A stretch of DNA of 17,800 bases, from the NCBI GenBank assembly GCA_002336725.1, contig DDEO01000015.1, positions 4,419-22,218 on the forward strand. The letters are read 5' to 3'. The notes beneath the pieces were generated by a model, which did no database searches, was not told where the DNA came from, and saw only the letters and a list, made by a program, of their open reading frames with translations. Both the position numbers and the translations under genes were made by a program. How positions within the stretch are numbered: the first letter of the stretch is position 1; each line of letters opens with the position of its first letter. Positions 1 through 8,321 of the stretch are shown in pieces. The DNA comes from Bacteroidetes bacterium UBA1952. GTDB taxonomy: Bacteria > Bacteroidota > Bacteroidia > Chitinophagales > Chitinophagaceae.

Positions 1-108
1 ATCATCCAAGCCGAAGGCTCCAACATTCTCCAAGCCGAAGGCTCCAACGGCGAAGCGTCCAACAACGAAGTATCCAACGCGCGAAGCGCTTTTATGGAAT
101 GGTTTTAA
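1..108 (+). CDS. C-terminal end of an upstream protein (partial, function unknown)
   Basis: Frame 1 is open from the first base to a TAA at 106-108 and gives 35 residues ending in ARSAFMEWF. The tail is made of repeats of the type (A/G)EGSN, GEASN, NEVSN and is rich in Ser, Asn and Glu. The start and any recognisable domain lie outside the window, so no function can be given. The next gene begins about 48 bases later with no terminator between, so the two may be co-transcribed. It could instead be a degenerate intergenic repeat that happens to be open; the continuous frame and consistent stop favour a real C-terminus only moderately. Confidence 0.45.
   Translation: MIQAEGSNILQAEGSNGEASNNEVSNARSAFMEWF
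10..78 (+). repeat. Degenerate 15-bp tandem repeat NNCGAAGNNTCCAAC
   Basis: Four copies of a 15-base unit are seen: 10-24 and 34-48 are identical (GCCGAAGGCTCCAAC), and 49-63 and 64-78 are diverged versions that keep CGAAG and TCCAAC. The first copy is separated from the second by 9 bases; the last three are directly adjacent. Because 15 is a multiple of three, the array is read as a repeated five-residue tail in the partial gene above. Confidence 0.75.
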
Positions 109-156
109 CCTCTGCGTCTTGTAAGCGTCCCTCTTCCTTCTAAAACGCTTTTGATT

Positions 157-3100
157 ATGGCCGTGCATCGTATTTTCCTCTCCTTCCTGCTCCTTTTATC
201 CCCGCTTTTCCTCATGGCGCAAACCAACGAACCGGATTTTTCCAAAGAATGGAAACAGGTAGATAAATACCTCAACGACGGGCTGCCGAAAAGCGCACGC
301 AAAGAAGTGGAGAAGATTTACGAAAAAGCCCGCGCCCAAAAACTGCCTGTGCAGGCGCTCAAGGCGCAACTGTATCTGATAGAAACCACCACGCAGAACG
401 AGGACGACGAAAACGACAATACCGACAGCATGGCCGTGGCGCAGGCCGAAAGCTACAGCCAAAAGGAGCCATTTCCCTACAACGCTATCTGGCACAGCAT
501 CGCCGGAACGCTGTATCGCAATTACTACGAAAATCACCGCTGGCAGATTTTTCAGCGCACCCGCACGAGCACCGCGCCCCAGGATTTTCAGCAGTGGGAC
601 GCCACCTATTTTGTAGAGGCGATGAACCGCCATTTTAAAGCATCGGTGGAAAAGCCCGAAGCCCTGAAGGTCTATCCCATTGCGCAGTTTGACCCGGTGC
701 TGGAGAAAGGGAAAAATACCCGCGAATACCGGCCCACCCTCTACGATTTGCTTGCCTTCCGCGCCGTGGATTATTTTAGCTGGGAGCAAAAAGACCTGCC
801 CAAAACCGCCGGCGATTTTAAGCTGGCTGACCCGGCGCTCTTTGCCGTAGCGTCGGATTTTAGGAACCGCCGCTTCGCCACCGGCGACACAGCTTCGCCC
901 CACTATCAGGCAGTTTTGCTCTATCAGGACATCCTCAGAACACACGCAGCCCCTCCCCAACCCTCCCCGAAGGGGAGGGAGCAAACCGGCAGTGGAAGTG
1001 CGCCTTCGGGAAATGTCATCCCCCCTTCGGGAAATGTCATCCCCCCGAAGGGGGGAACGAGGGGGGCCTTCCTGGATGCCGACCTGCAACGCCTGGAATT
1101 TGTCTATCGCAATGCGGTGATTCCCGACAAGAAAAAAAGGTATGAAGCCGCGCTCGAAACCTTTGTGCGCATCCATGCCGACCATCCGCTTGCGGCGCTC
1201 GCGGCCTACCGGCTGGCCGTCTCCAAATGGGCCGTTGCGCAGGCAGCAGACGGCGACGAAACACCGGCAGCCGATACCGGAAGTGCGTTGCGCTTGAAGT
1301 ATGATTTAGAGAAGATTGCCGGAAAATTTCCGGAAAGTGAAGGCGGCATTCTGGCGCGGCAATACCTGCAAAATCTGCAACAACCTTCGCTGAGCGCACA
1401 GGCCGAGGAAACCGTAATTCCCGGAAAACCATCCAGGGTTTTGCTTTCCTACCGCAACGTGCCGCAAGTGTGGCTGCGCGTGGTGCGCCTGGATAAAGAC
1501 TTTTTTAAATCGGGGCAGCGTGAGGACAAAGTAGATGCCGACTGGCTGGCAAAGCAAAAAACAGTTGCCCAATGGACCATGCGCCTGCCCAAAAGCGAAG
1601 ACTTAAAAGAACACCGCACCGAGATTAAAATAGACGCGCTGCCCGAAGGCGTGTATGGCGTTTTTTATAGCGGCAAAGAATCTTTTTCCGGAAATAACAA
1701 CATCTTGGGATATGCCGCTTTTACGGTTACGAATCTTTCCATCATTACTCAATCGGGCGGCGGCAACGGGCCTGTCGGCTATGTGCTGCACCGCGAAACG
1801 GGCGCACCGGTGGCCGGCGCAACCGCAACGGCCTGGCAGCAAATGTGGCAGAATGGTAAATACGTAACTGAAGCAGTTGGTACGGACGTGAGCAAGGCGG
1901 ACGGCAGTTTCAATTTTAAAGCAGGAAATGCTATTAGTGGCCTTTCTGTAAACAAAGGCAGCGATGCTTTTTATAACCGGGGCTACTATGGTTTTTATCG
2001 GGGCGGAGATGAAAGCCACACCGAAACAAGCGTTTTTTTCTTTACCGACCGCAGCATCTACCGGCCCGGCCAAACCATTTATTTCAAAGCCATTGCGCTC
2101 AAACAAAGCGACTACAACCGCAAAGCCGAGGTGCTTTCCGGAAAATCGCTGACCATTACGTTCTACGATGCCAACCGCCAAAAGATTGCCGAACAGGCCC
2201 TGACGACCAACGAATTTGGCTCGGTTTCCGGAAATTTTACGGCTCCCCAAAGCGGCCTTACCGGCAGCATGACACTGGAAGCGCGGCTGGAGGGCCAACA
2301 AGAAGGCAGCATCAACGTGCAGGTAGAAGAATATAAACGACCGAAGTTTTACGTGCAGCCCGACAGCCTTAAAACGGCGGCTTTTGCGCTCAACGAAGAA
2401 GTGAAGCTGACCCTGAAAGCACTTTCGTACTCCGGCGCGGCGGTGGACGGCGCACAGGTGAAATACCGCGTCGTAAGGCTGGCCCGCATCCCGTACTGGT
2501 ACTGGTGGCGCGGTCGTCCGGCTTCGCCGCAGGTGGAACTGACGCAGGGAACCACGACCACGCGCGCCGACGGCTCGTTTGACGTGTCGTTCTTTACACT
2601 GCCGGATGCCAAAATTCCGGAAAGCGCCCTGCCGACCTTTACCTACACCGTTTTTGCCGACGTGAGCGACCAAAACGGCGAAACGCACAGCGGGCAACAA
2701 AGCATTTCGGCGGGCTACCGCGCACTGGAACTGCTGGCCCAACTGCCGGAGCAAACCACACGCGAGGCGCTGGACACCATAACCGTTCGCACCCAAAACC
2801 TGGCCGGAAACTTCCTGCCTGCAACCGTGAAACTGAAAGTAGAACGCCTGCAAACGCCGGATGTGCTCTACCGCAAACGCCTTTGGGAAACGCCCGATGT
2901 GTATGTGATAAGCGAGGGCGATTTCCGGAAATCTTTCCCGCTGGATGCCTATAAAGACGAGGATAATTACCGGAACTGGAAGCCGGCGGAAACGGTTTAT
3001 GATAACAGCTTTGCCACTACTGAAAAAGGGACAGTGAAACTGCCCGATGTTTTCCGGAAAAACGGCTGGTATGTCTTCACTTTTTCCACGCAGGACAAAG

Positions 3101-6100
3101 CCGGAAAGCGGGTGGAGCAGAAACAATACGTACACGTCTGGTCTGGTGAAAATGCCGGAAAACCGGGCTTGCCGCTGCTGACCGTTCCGCAAAGCATTAC
3201 CGCCGAGCCGGGTGAGAAAGTAACCGTAAAAACCGTTTCCGGTGTGGGCGGCGATGCGGTTCTGGAAAGCGTTGAAGGCATTGGCCCCGACGCTGCGCCG
3301 AAGTGGATTTCACTGGCCGGCGGGCCATATATGTGGAGCAAAGCCATTACCGAGGCCGACCGCGGCGGGCTTTCGCTGCAATACCTGTTGGTGCGCGACA
3401 ACCGCGTTTATACCACTACGGCGACTATTGCCGTGCCGTGGACCAATAAAGACCTGGAACTTTCGTGGGAAACCCACCGCGACAAGGTGCAGCCCGGCGC
3501 GGCGGAAAGCTGGACGCTCACCGTTCGCGGCGCGAAAAAAGATAAGGTTGCCGCCGAACTGGCCGCCGTGCTCTACGACGCTTCGCTGGATGCGTTTTTG
3601 CCGCATCAGTGGAGCCGGCTTTCCCTTTTTGCAAACCATTATCCCCAACGAAACTGGAACACCGGCACGGGCTTTGGAACAGCAGGTAGCCGCAATATTT
3701 CTTATATAGAAACAACGTCAATAGCCGGCTACGAGAAGCGGTATGATGCGCTGAAATTCTTTGGGGACTTTGGGGGAACAAACAGGTATTTGTATGAAAT
3801 GTCTGCTGCGCCCACGAGGGGAAGAGGTGGAGTTGAAAGAATGGTAGTACACGAAATGGCCTCTCAGGTTGCAGACGGGAATGCTGCACCGTCGTTGCTG
3901 GGCAATGCAAAAATGGCCGCTGACGCTTCTGCTGAAACGCCGCCGCCGCCCGCCGAAAACGATAAAAATTCCGGAAATCCAACCGACGTTCCGCTGCGCA
4001 AAAACCTTCAGGAAACGGCGTTTTTTATGCCGCAACTAACGACCGGCGAAGACGGCTCGGTGAAAATAAAATTCTCTTTCCCCGAAGCCCTGACGGAGTG
4101 GAAATTCATGGCCTTTGCCCACACCAAAGACCTGAAAACCGGCACGCTCACCGGCGCGGTAAAAACCCAAAAAGACCTGATGGTGGTGCCCGGACTGCCG
4201 CGCTTTTTCCGGCAGGGCGACGCACTGTTTTTATCTGCCAAAATCACCAACATGACGGCGGCAAAAATGACTGGAACGGCCCGCATTCAGATTGTGGACG
4301 CGCTGACCGGCCAACCGCTGAACACGCAATTCGGGCTTTCCAACACGGAAGCAACATTTACCGCCGAAGCGTCGGGCAGCACGACCGCGACGTGGAAGCT
4401 CTCGGTGCCTCGCAGCCGCTACGAGCCGGTGCTGGTGCGCCTCTCGGCGGTTTCCGGAAATTTCACCGACGGCGAAGAAAATATGCTGCCGGTTGTTACC
4501 AACCGCACCCTTGTTACCGAAACCCTGCCGCTGTGGATGAACGGCACGGGTGAAAAATTGGTGGATTGGAATGCGCTGTTGCAATCCGGCAAGAGCAACA
4601 CGCTGGCCCAACACGCGCTGACCGTGGAATACACCACCAACCCGGCGTGGTACGCCATTCAGGCGCTGCCCTACATGATGGAGTATCCCTACGAATGCGC
4701 CGAGCAGAATTTTAACCGCTACTACGCCACTGCGCTGGCGGCTCACATTCTTAAAAAAGCGCCGCGCGTAAAAGAGATTTTCAGCCGCTGGCAAACGCAG
4801 GACACCGCCGCGCTGCTGAGTAATCTGGAGAAAAATCAGGAGTTGAAATCAGCCCTGCTCGCCGAGACACCGTGGGTGTTGGAAGCGCAATCGGAGACCC
4901 AACAAAAGAAAAATATCGCCCGCCTGTTTGAAACCGCCAAGCTGGCCCGCGAGCTGGAGCGCACGGCGAAAAAGCTGGAAGCCATGCTATTGCCCGAAGG
5001 CGGTTTTCCGTGGTTTTCCGGAAATCCGCGCCCCGACCGTTTCGTTACCCAATACATTGTTACCGGCATCGGGCGGCTGCAAAAGCTGGGTGTGGAAGAT
5101 TACGGAGGCCGCATGAAGCGCATCGCCGACCGCTGCCTGCCGTATCTGGACCGGCAGATTGTGGAAGATTATCAAAATCTGCTGAAATACAAAGCCAATC
5201 TGGACGTGCAGCAGATTTCGCCCTATCAGGTGCAATACCTGTATATGCGCAGCTTTTTCGGCAAGATTCCGCAGGGCAAAGAACCGCAGTATTACGCCGG
5301 TCAGGCCCGGAAATTCTGGCCCAAATTCAACCCTTTCCTTAAAGGCATGATTGGCCTTTTCGTGCACCGCGAAGGCGACGCTGCCACGGCTGCGACTATC
5401 TCTAAATCGCTTTTGGAGACGAGCAATTACAAAGAAGAGATGGGCCGCTACTGGCCTTCGATGCCCCGCTCGTGGTGGTGGCACGAAGCGCCGATTGAAA
5501 GTCAGGCGTTGCTGATTGAATTTTTCACCGAGACCGGCGGTCAAAGCACCGTGGACGAAGCGCGTCGCTGGCTTCTCAAGCAAAAGCAAACCCAACACTG
5601 GCACAGCACCAAAGCCACCGCCGACGCGTGCTATGCCCTGTTGCGCACCGGCACCGAGTGGCTCAATGCCGAGCCGCAGGTAACGATTACGCTGGGCGAC
5701 CGGACCATTTCTTCCCAAAACCAAAAGACCGAAGCGGGAACCGGCTACCTGAAAACGCGCATTCCGGGCAGCGAGGTAACGCCGCAAATGGGCCATATCA
5801 AAGTAGCCGTGGCCGACGGGCCGAAGGCGGGCGCAAAACTGCCCGTCGGAATGCCCACCTGGGGCGGTGTGTACTGGCAGTATTTTGAGGATTACGACAA
5901 GATTGAAGCCGCCGGAACGCCACTGCAAATCCGCAAGGAATTGTGGGTAGAAGAGGCCACCCCGCGCGGGCCGGTGCTGCGTCCGCTGCGCGAAGGCGAG
6001 GGTGTACAGGTAGGCGACCGCGTGAAGGCGCGCATTGAAATCACGGTGGACCGCGACATGGAGTATGTGCATCTGAAAGACGCGCGGGCATCCTGTTTTG

Positions 6101-6345
6101 AACCCATCAATGTGCTGAGCGGCTACCGCTGGCAGGGCGGGCTGGGCTACTACGAAAGCACGCTGGACTTGTCTTCCAACTTCTTTATGAGCTATCTGCC
6201 GAAGGGCAAATACGTGTTTGAATACCCCATGTTTGCCACGCAGGCCGGCAATTTTTCCGGCGGGCTGACGACCATTCAATGCCTGTACGCGCCGGAGTTT
6301 TCGGCGCATACCGAAGGGATGCGGCTGGAGGTAAAGGGGCGGTAG
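157..6345 (+). CDS. Alpha-2-macroglobulin family protein (secreted, thioester-containing)
   Basis: This 2062-residue protein resembles the large bacterial alpha-2-macroglobulins, periplasmic or surface proteins thought to trap attacking proteases. The ATG at 157 is preferred over the TTG at 151 because it leads straight into a signal peptide (basic start, then a Leu/Phe-rich core ending near LMAQ). The first ~450 residues look helical and repeat-like. An MG2-type domain follows with DRSIYRPGQ at residues 631-639, then a bait-region-like stretch. The A2M domain starts near residue 1285 (FFMPQL), and the thioester motif CAEQ is at residues 1514-1517, with intact Cys and Gln. A helical thioester domain and a beta-rich end (YVFEYP, TTIQC) complete it. 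Residues ~264-304 are an in-frame insertion encoded by DNA repeats. No pbpC partner is visible. Family assignment is secure; the protease-trapping role is inferred. Confidence 0.95.
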   Translation: MAVHRIFLSFLLLLSPLFLMAQTNEPDFSKEWKQVDKYLNDGLPKSARKEVEKIYEKARAQKLPVQALKAQLYLIETTTQNEDDENDNTDSMAVAQAESYSQKEPFPYNAIWHSIAGTLYRNYYENHRWQIFQRTRTSTAPQDFQQWDATYFVEAMNRHFKASVEKPEALKVYPIAQFDPVLEKGKNTREYRPTLYDLLAFRAVDYFSWEQKDLPKTAGDFKLADPALFAVASDFRNRRFATGDTASPHYQAVLLYQDILRTHAAPPQPSPKGREQTGSGSAPSGNVIPPSGNVIPPKGGTRGAFLDADLQRLEFVYRNAVIPDKKKRYEAALETFVRIHADHPLAALAAYRLAVSKWAVAQAADGDETPAADTGSALRLKYDLEKIAGKFPESEGGILARQYLQNLQQPSLSAQAEETVIPGKPSRVLLSYRNVPQVWLRVVRLDKDFFKSGQREDKVDADWLAKQKTVAQWTMRLPKSEDLKEHRTEIKIDALPEGVYGVFYSGKESFSGNNNILGYAAFTVTNLSIITQSGGGNGPVGYVLHRETGAPVAGATATAWQQMWQNGKYVTEAVGTDVSKADGSFNFKAGNAISGLSVNKGSDAFYNRGYYGFYRGGDESHTETSVFFFTDRSIYRPGQTIYFKAIALKQSDYNRKAEVLSGKSLTITFYDANRQKIAEQALTTNEFGSVSGNFTAPQSGLTGSMTLEARLEGQQEGSINVQVEEYKRPKFYVQPDSLKTAAFALNEEVKLTLKALSYSGAAVDGAQVKYRVVRLARIPYWYWWRGRPASPQVELTQGTTTTRADGSFDVSFFTLPDAKIPESALPTFTYTVFADVSDQNGETHSGQQSISAGYRALELLAQLPEQTTREALDTITVRTQNLAGNFLPATVKLKVERLQTPDVLYRKRLWETPDVYVISEGDFRKSFPLDAYKDEDNYRNWKPAETVYDNSFATTEKGTVKLPDVFRKNGWYVFTFSTQDKAGKRVEQKQYVHVWSGENAGKPGLPLLTVPQSITAEPGEKVTVKTVSGVGGDAVLESVEGIGPDAAPKWISLAGGPYMWSKAITEADRGGLSLQYLLVRDNRVYTTTATIAVPWTNKDLELSWETHRDKVQPGAAESWTLTVRGAKKDKVAAELAAVLYDASLDAFLPHQWSRLSLFANHYPQRNWNTGTGFGTAGSRNISYIETTSIAGYEKRYDALKFFGDFGGTNRYLYEMSAAPTRGRGGVERMVVHEMASQVADGNAAPSLLGNAKMAADASAETPPPPAENDKNSGNPTDVPLRKNLQETAFFMPQLTTGEDGSVKIKFSFPEALTEWKFMAFAHTKDLKTGTLTGAVKTQKDLMVVPGLPRFFRQGDALFLSAKITNMTAAKMTGTARIQIVDALTGQPLNTQFGLSNTEATFTAEASGSTTATWKLSVPRSRYEPVLVRLSAVSGNFTDGEENMLPVVTNRTLVTETLPLWMNGTGEKLVDWNALLQSGKSNTLAQHALTVEYTTNPAWYAIQALPYMMEYPYECAEQNFNRYYATALAAHILKKAPRVKEIFSRWQTQDTAALLSNLEKNQELKSALLAETPWVLEAQSETQQKKNIARLFETAKLARELERTAKKLEAMLLPEGGFPWFSGNPRPDRFVTQYIVTGIGRLQKLGVEDYGGRMKRIADRCLPYLDRQIVEDYQNLLKYKANLDVQQISPYQVQYLYMRSFFGKIPQGKEPQYYAGQARKFWPKFNPFLKGMIGLFVHREGDAATAATISKSLLETSNYKEEMGRYWPSMPRSWWWHEAPIESQALLIEFFTETGGQSTVDEARRWLLKQKQTQHWHSTKATADACYALLRTGTEWLNAEPQVTITLGDRTISSQNQKTEAGTGYLKTRIPGSEVTPQMGHIKVAVADGPKAGAKLPVGMPTWGGVYWQYFEDYDKIEAAGTPLQIRKELWVEEATPRGPVLRPLREGEGVQVGDRVKARIEITVDRDMEYVHLKDARASCFEPINVLSGYRWQGGLGYYESTLDLSSNFFMSYLPKGKYVFEYPMFATQAGNFSGGLTTIQCLYAPEFSAHTEGMRLEVKGR
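955..979. repeat. REP-like palindrome inside the alpha-2-macroglobulin gene
   Basis: The perfect hairpin CCCTCCCC-GAA-GGGGAGGG lies at 961-979, preceded by a CCCTCCCCAA-like stretch. It is read in frame as PPQPSPKGRE, a peptide typical of translated intergenic palindromic repeats. A related hairpin with the same GAA loop, flanked by CTCTCC and GGAGAG, occurs at 9962-9976. Confidence 0.8.
1005..1055. repeat. Two perfect 21-bp tandem repeats plus C6/G6 hairpin in coding sequence
   Basis: A 21-base unit that starts TTCGGGAAATG and ends in six C is present twice, at 1005-1025 and 1026-1046, and encodes SGNVIPP twice. It runs directly into the hairpin CCCCCC-GAA-GGGGGG at 1041-1055, read as PPKGG. 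The composition differs sharply from the flanking coding sequence. Confidence 0.85.
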
Positions 6346-6372
6346 GGGAGGAGCGGAGCTACTGCTGCTTTT

Positions 6373-6409
6373 AAACCTATAAGGTTTTTAAAACCTTATA
6401 GGTTTTTTT
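6373..6409 (+). terminator. Rho-independent terminator after the alpha-2-macroglobulin gene
   Basis: AAACCTATAAGGTTT (6373-6387) pairs perfectly with AAACCTTATAGGTTT (6391-6405) and is followed by a T run to 6409. It is 28 bases past the stop codon. The stem also has an A run on its left, but the T run is on the plus side, so it mainly serves the upstream plus-strand gene. It also marks the left edge of the accessory island. Confidence 0.85.
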
Positions 6410-6508
6410 GAGTTTCGCAGGAAGAGGTAAGCTGACGAGCTATTCTTTCAAAAGGCTGAAATAATATCTGGGCTTGAAGTGAAATCTATAGGCCATCAAG
6501 AAACATAC

Positions 6509-7912
6509 TTATTCCCCCTGTGGCCAGATGACCTTCCAGTCAAGTTTATGGTCTGAAACGATTATGTTGTTTTCTTCCTTATTCTTCGAGGCAATAACCG
6601 GTAAAACCTGGAGTTGCATAATACGGCCTGTTGAAAAATACAATTCTGCCAGCTGTGAATTACAGCAATAGGCACGAATCATTTTCACTTCCTTTTCTTC
6701 GTCGCCAAGCTTTTCTGTTGTGTCTCCATCCCTTTTGAAGGGAATGGTTTCGTCCGATGAGAAAATCTCTAGAGGAAGAATGGTACGCTGGGCTATTTTA
6801 TCATCGTATGACTTATAAATAATCCGGAAGGGGTGATGTTTGTAGGTCTCACATAGGGTCTTGATTTCATTGGCCTTATGAGAATGGGTGATGACAACTT
6901 TCTTGTTTTTTTCTTCTCTCTCTCCTTCTTGACTAGGTATCTCTACTTCTTTAAAATCTGGCAAAACGCTCAGGTATCCGCGTCGTCCGCCTTCAGAGTT
7001 TGTTTCCCAAGACCTTTCTAATGCATGTACCTGATAGATTGCAGAGGCGTTGATGGTTTCCATTTTGTTATAGAGATAACACTTTACAAGCAGAAAATAT
7101 TGGCCCGCCACGTAGTTGATTGCTTTCGGAACGCCGATGGAAACAAGGTCTTTCCCTTCTGAACCTCTTATCCAGACAAACGAACCGTTCTCAATAAGTT
7201 GAATTAACTCTTGAAGAAGTGCCTGCGGAACCGGATTCAACTTTGCCAAAGCGCTCTCCGGCAGTTGGTGTTCAGAAAATTTGTCTTCCTTCTCGTTGTA
7301 GTATTTCACCTTAACGAACCGACTCGCACGCCACCGTTTTGTTTTTCCGGTTTTGCTGTCAATAAGCGGTTCTGAAGCCTTGCTGGCGCAACTGCCGATG
7401 ATGGTCAGCGGCGGACACACATGAGCAAGCGCCGCTCTGAAGTCGCCATGCTCTGCTTCCTTTCCGTCTCTCCACTTTTTACTTACCTGTATCTTTTCAG
7501 CCTCACAGGAGCTTGTAACCAGCGTAACAGTATCACCGATTTTCCATTTTCCTTTGTCAGGACTGAGGCGTTTTATTTGGTTACAGCCTTCTACAGCGCG
7601 TAAGACTTTGCAAGGAAACCAGTTTTGCTCAAAAGCACAATGCTTCGCCGAATACCAGACACACAAACACTGATAGGATTGATTGTGCTCGTGGTAAGCG
7701 CCGCTTTCCGGGTGTGTGAACTCCGTTTTTTCAAGCGCAACTTCAATGACAACCATCATTGGTGGTACAGCGGCAGCGTGGCCCGCCAAATACACCGTTT
7801 TTGCATGGCCGTGGTCAAAGAAAGGGTGCGAACCTAATACCACAATACTGCCTAACGCAATGGGCGGCTTTGGTGTTTCAGTAACTGGCTCTTGGTAAGC
7901 AGGCAATGCCAT
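6509..7912 (-). CDS. Unknown protein with duplicated N-terminal module and WYL-like C-terminal domain
   Basis: I do not recognise a named family for this 467-residue protein. It has no signal peptide or membrane segment, so it is probably cytoplasmic. Two similar modules are visible: residues 21-104 (GSIVVL, PPMMVV at 50-55, CVWY at 84-87, F94, P100, L104) and residues 126-222 (GDTVTL, PPLTII at 167-172, KYYN, F212, LPESAL). A charged linker (EGEREEKNKK, 329-338) leads to residues ~350-437, which look like a WYL domain: FRIIYKSYD, Arg376, ILPLEIF, then MIRAYCC and a GRIMQLQVLP end. WYL domains are ligand-sensing folds common in regulators of defence systems. The gene is divergent from the reverse transcriptase, with about 410 bp between starts, which suggests a regulator or partner. 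The WYL call rests on pattern only. The gene ends 99 bases past the terminator of the convergent upstream gene. Confidence 0.85.
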   Translation of the reverse strand: MALPAYQEPVTETPKPPIALGSIVVLGSHPFFDHGHAKTVYLAGHAAAVPPMMVVIEVALEKTEFTHPESGAYHEHNQSYQCLCVWYSAKHCAFEQNWFPCKVLRAVEGCNQIKRLSPDKGKWKIGDTVTLVTSSCEAEKIQVSKKWRDGKEAEHGDFRAALAHVCPPLTIIGSCASKASEPLIDSKTGKTKRWRASRFVKVKYYNEKEDKFSEHQLPESALAKLNPVPQALLQELIQLIENGSFVWIRGSEGKDLVSIGVPKAINYVAGQYFLLVKCYLYNKMETINASAIYQVHALERSWETNSEGGRRGYLSVLPDFKEVEIPSQEGEREEKNKKVVITHSHKANEIKTLCETYKHHPFRIIYKSYDDKIAQRTILPLEIFSSDETIPFKRDGDTTEKLGDEEKEVKMIRAYCCNSQLAELYFSTGRIMQLQVLPVIASKNKEENNIIVSDHKLDWKVIWPQGE

Positions 7913-7971
7913 AAGCGAAATAATTTGTCGCTAAGCTAACAGCCATGTTCCAAAAATCATAATTTCGGCCC

Positions 7972-7982
7972 GCCCTGCAGGG
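7972..7982. repeat. Palindromic repeat GCCCTGCAGGG, left copy
   Basis: The palindrome CCCTGCAGGG with a leading G matches the copy at 8302-8312. The two copies bracket the structured intergenic region. Confidence 0.6.
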
Positions 7983-8101
7983 TATCATTCATTGAGGCCA
8001 GACAGTTGATAAGAATCGCAAGAGGGCCTACTCAAGCCCTGACCCTATTTTGAAACAGAGATAGGGGTTTGACATTCAGGTTAGAAATCTCCCTTTTCTG
8101 G

Positions 8102-8133
8102 CTGGTAAGTGTATGCCGCCATACACTTACCAG
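8102..8133. repeat. Perfect 14-bp hairpin with CCGC loop
   Basis: CTGGTAAGTGTATG (8102-8115) and CATACACTTACCAG (8120-8133) are exact reverse complements separated by CCGC. No T run follows, so it is not a normal terminator. As DNA it could be an operator for a dimeric regulator; as RNA it would be a very stable stem-loop, as expected in an RNA used by the neighbouring reverse transcriptase. Confidence 0.9.
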
Positions 8134-8301
8134 GAGCGTAAGGATACTCGTTGTGCATGTGAGTAGTTCACATAACAATATAATCGTCTCCTTGTTCATC
8201 TGGTTTCAGCTTTGTTTTATTCAAAATTCCGTGTTCCAAGTATTTGGAGATTGGTTCGGCCCGTTCCGGGTGTATGTCTGAATCTGCCTTTTTACGTAAA
8301 A

Positions 8302-8313
8302 GCCCTGCAGGGC
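8302..8313. repeat. Palindromic repeat GCCCTGCAGGGC, right copy, just before the RT start
   Basis: A 12-base perfect palindrome, extended by AAAA on the left and CTTTT on the right with one unpaired A, so that it forms a hairpin ending one base before the preferred ATG at 8322. In RNA it would place the start codon next to a stem, which could affect translation. Confidence 0.65.
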
Positions 8314-8321
8314 ACTTTTGT

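Larger units (their letters stand above)
7972..8313 (+). ncRNA. Structured intergenic region, candidate ncRNA of the reverse transcriptase
   Basis: The gap between the two divergent island genes has no convincing coding frame but is rich in inverted repeats. These include AGGGC/GCCCT at 8023-8040, CCCTAT/ATAGGG at 8043-8066, the perfect 14-bp hairpin at 8102-8133, and ATGTGA/TCACAT at 8157-8173. It is bounded by two copies of GCCCTGCAGGG. Several UG/DRT reverse transcriptases (DRT2, DRT9) and all retrons use a structured RNA encoded beside the enzyme, and this is the only place here where one could be. Ends, strand and expression are inferred; part of the region must also hold the promoters of the flanking genes. 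Confidence 0.35.

Noticed and set aside
1603..3192. 529-residue open frame on the minus strand
   Set aside because: It is fully antisense to the alpha-2-macroglobulin gene, has no recognisable motif, and is explained by the codon bias of that gene.
4987..6309. 440-residue open frame on the minus strand
   Set aside because: Antisense to the same well-supported gene, with a composition typical of shadow frames.
8069..8281. 70-residue hydrophobic frame in the island gap
   Set aside because: It has a TTG start, includes the perfect hairpin, overlaps possible RT starts and resembles nothing. It is kept only as a possible stop-free stretch to examine if the gap proves to be an RT template.
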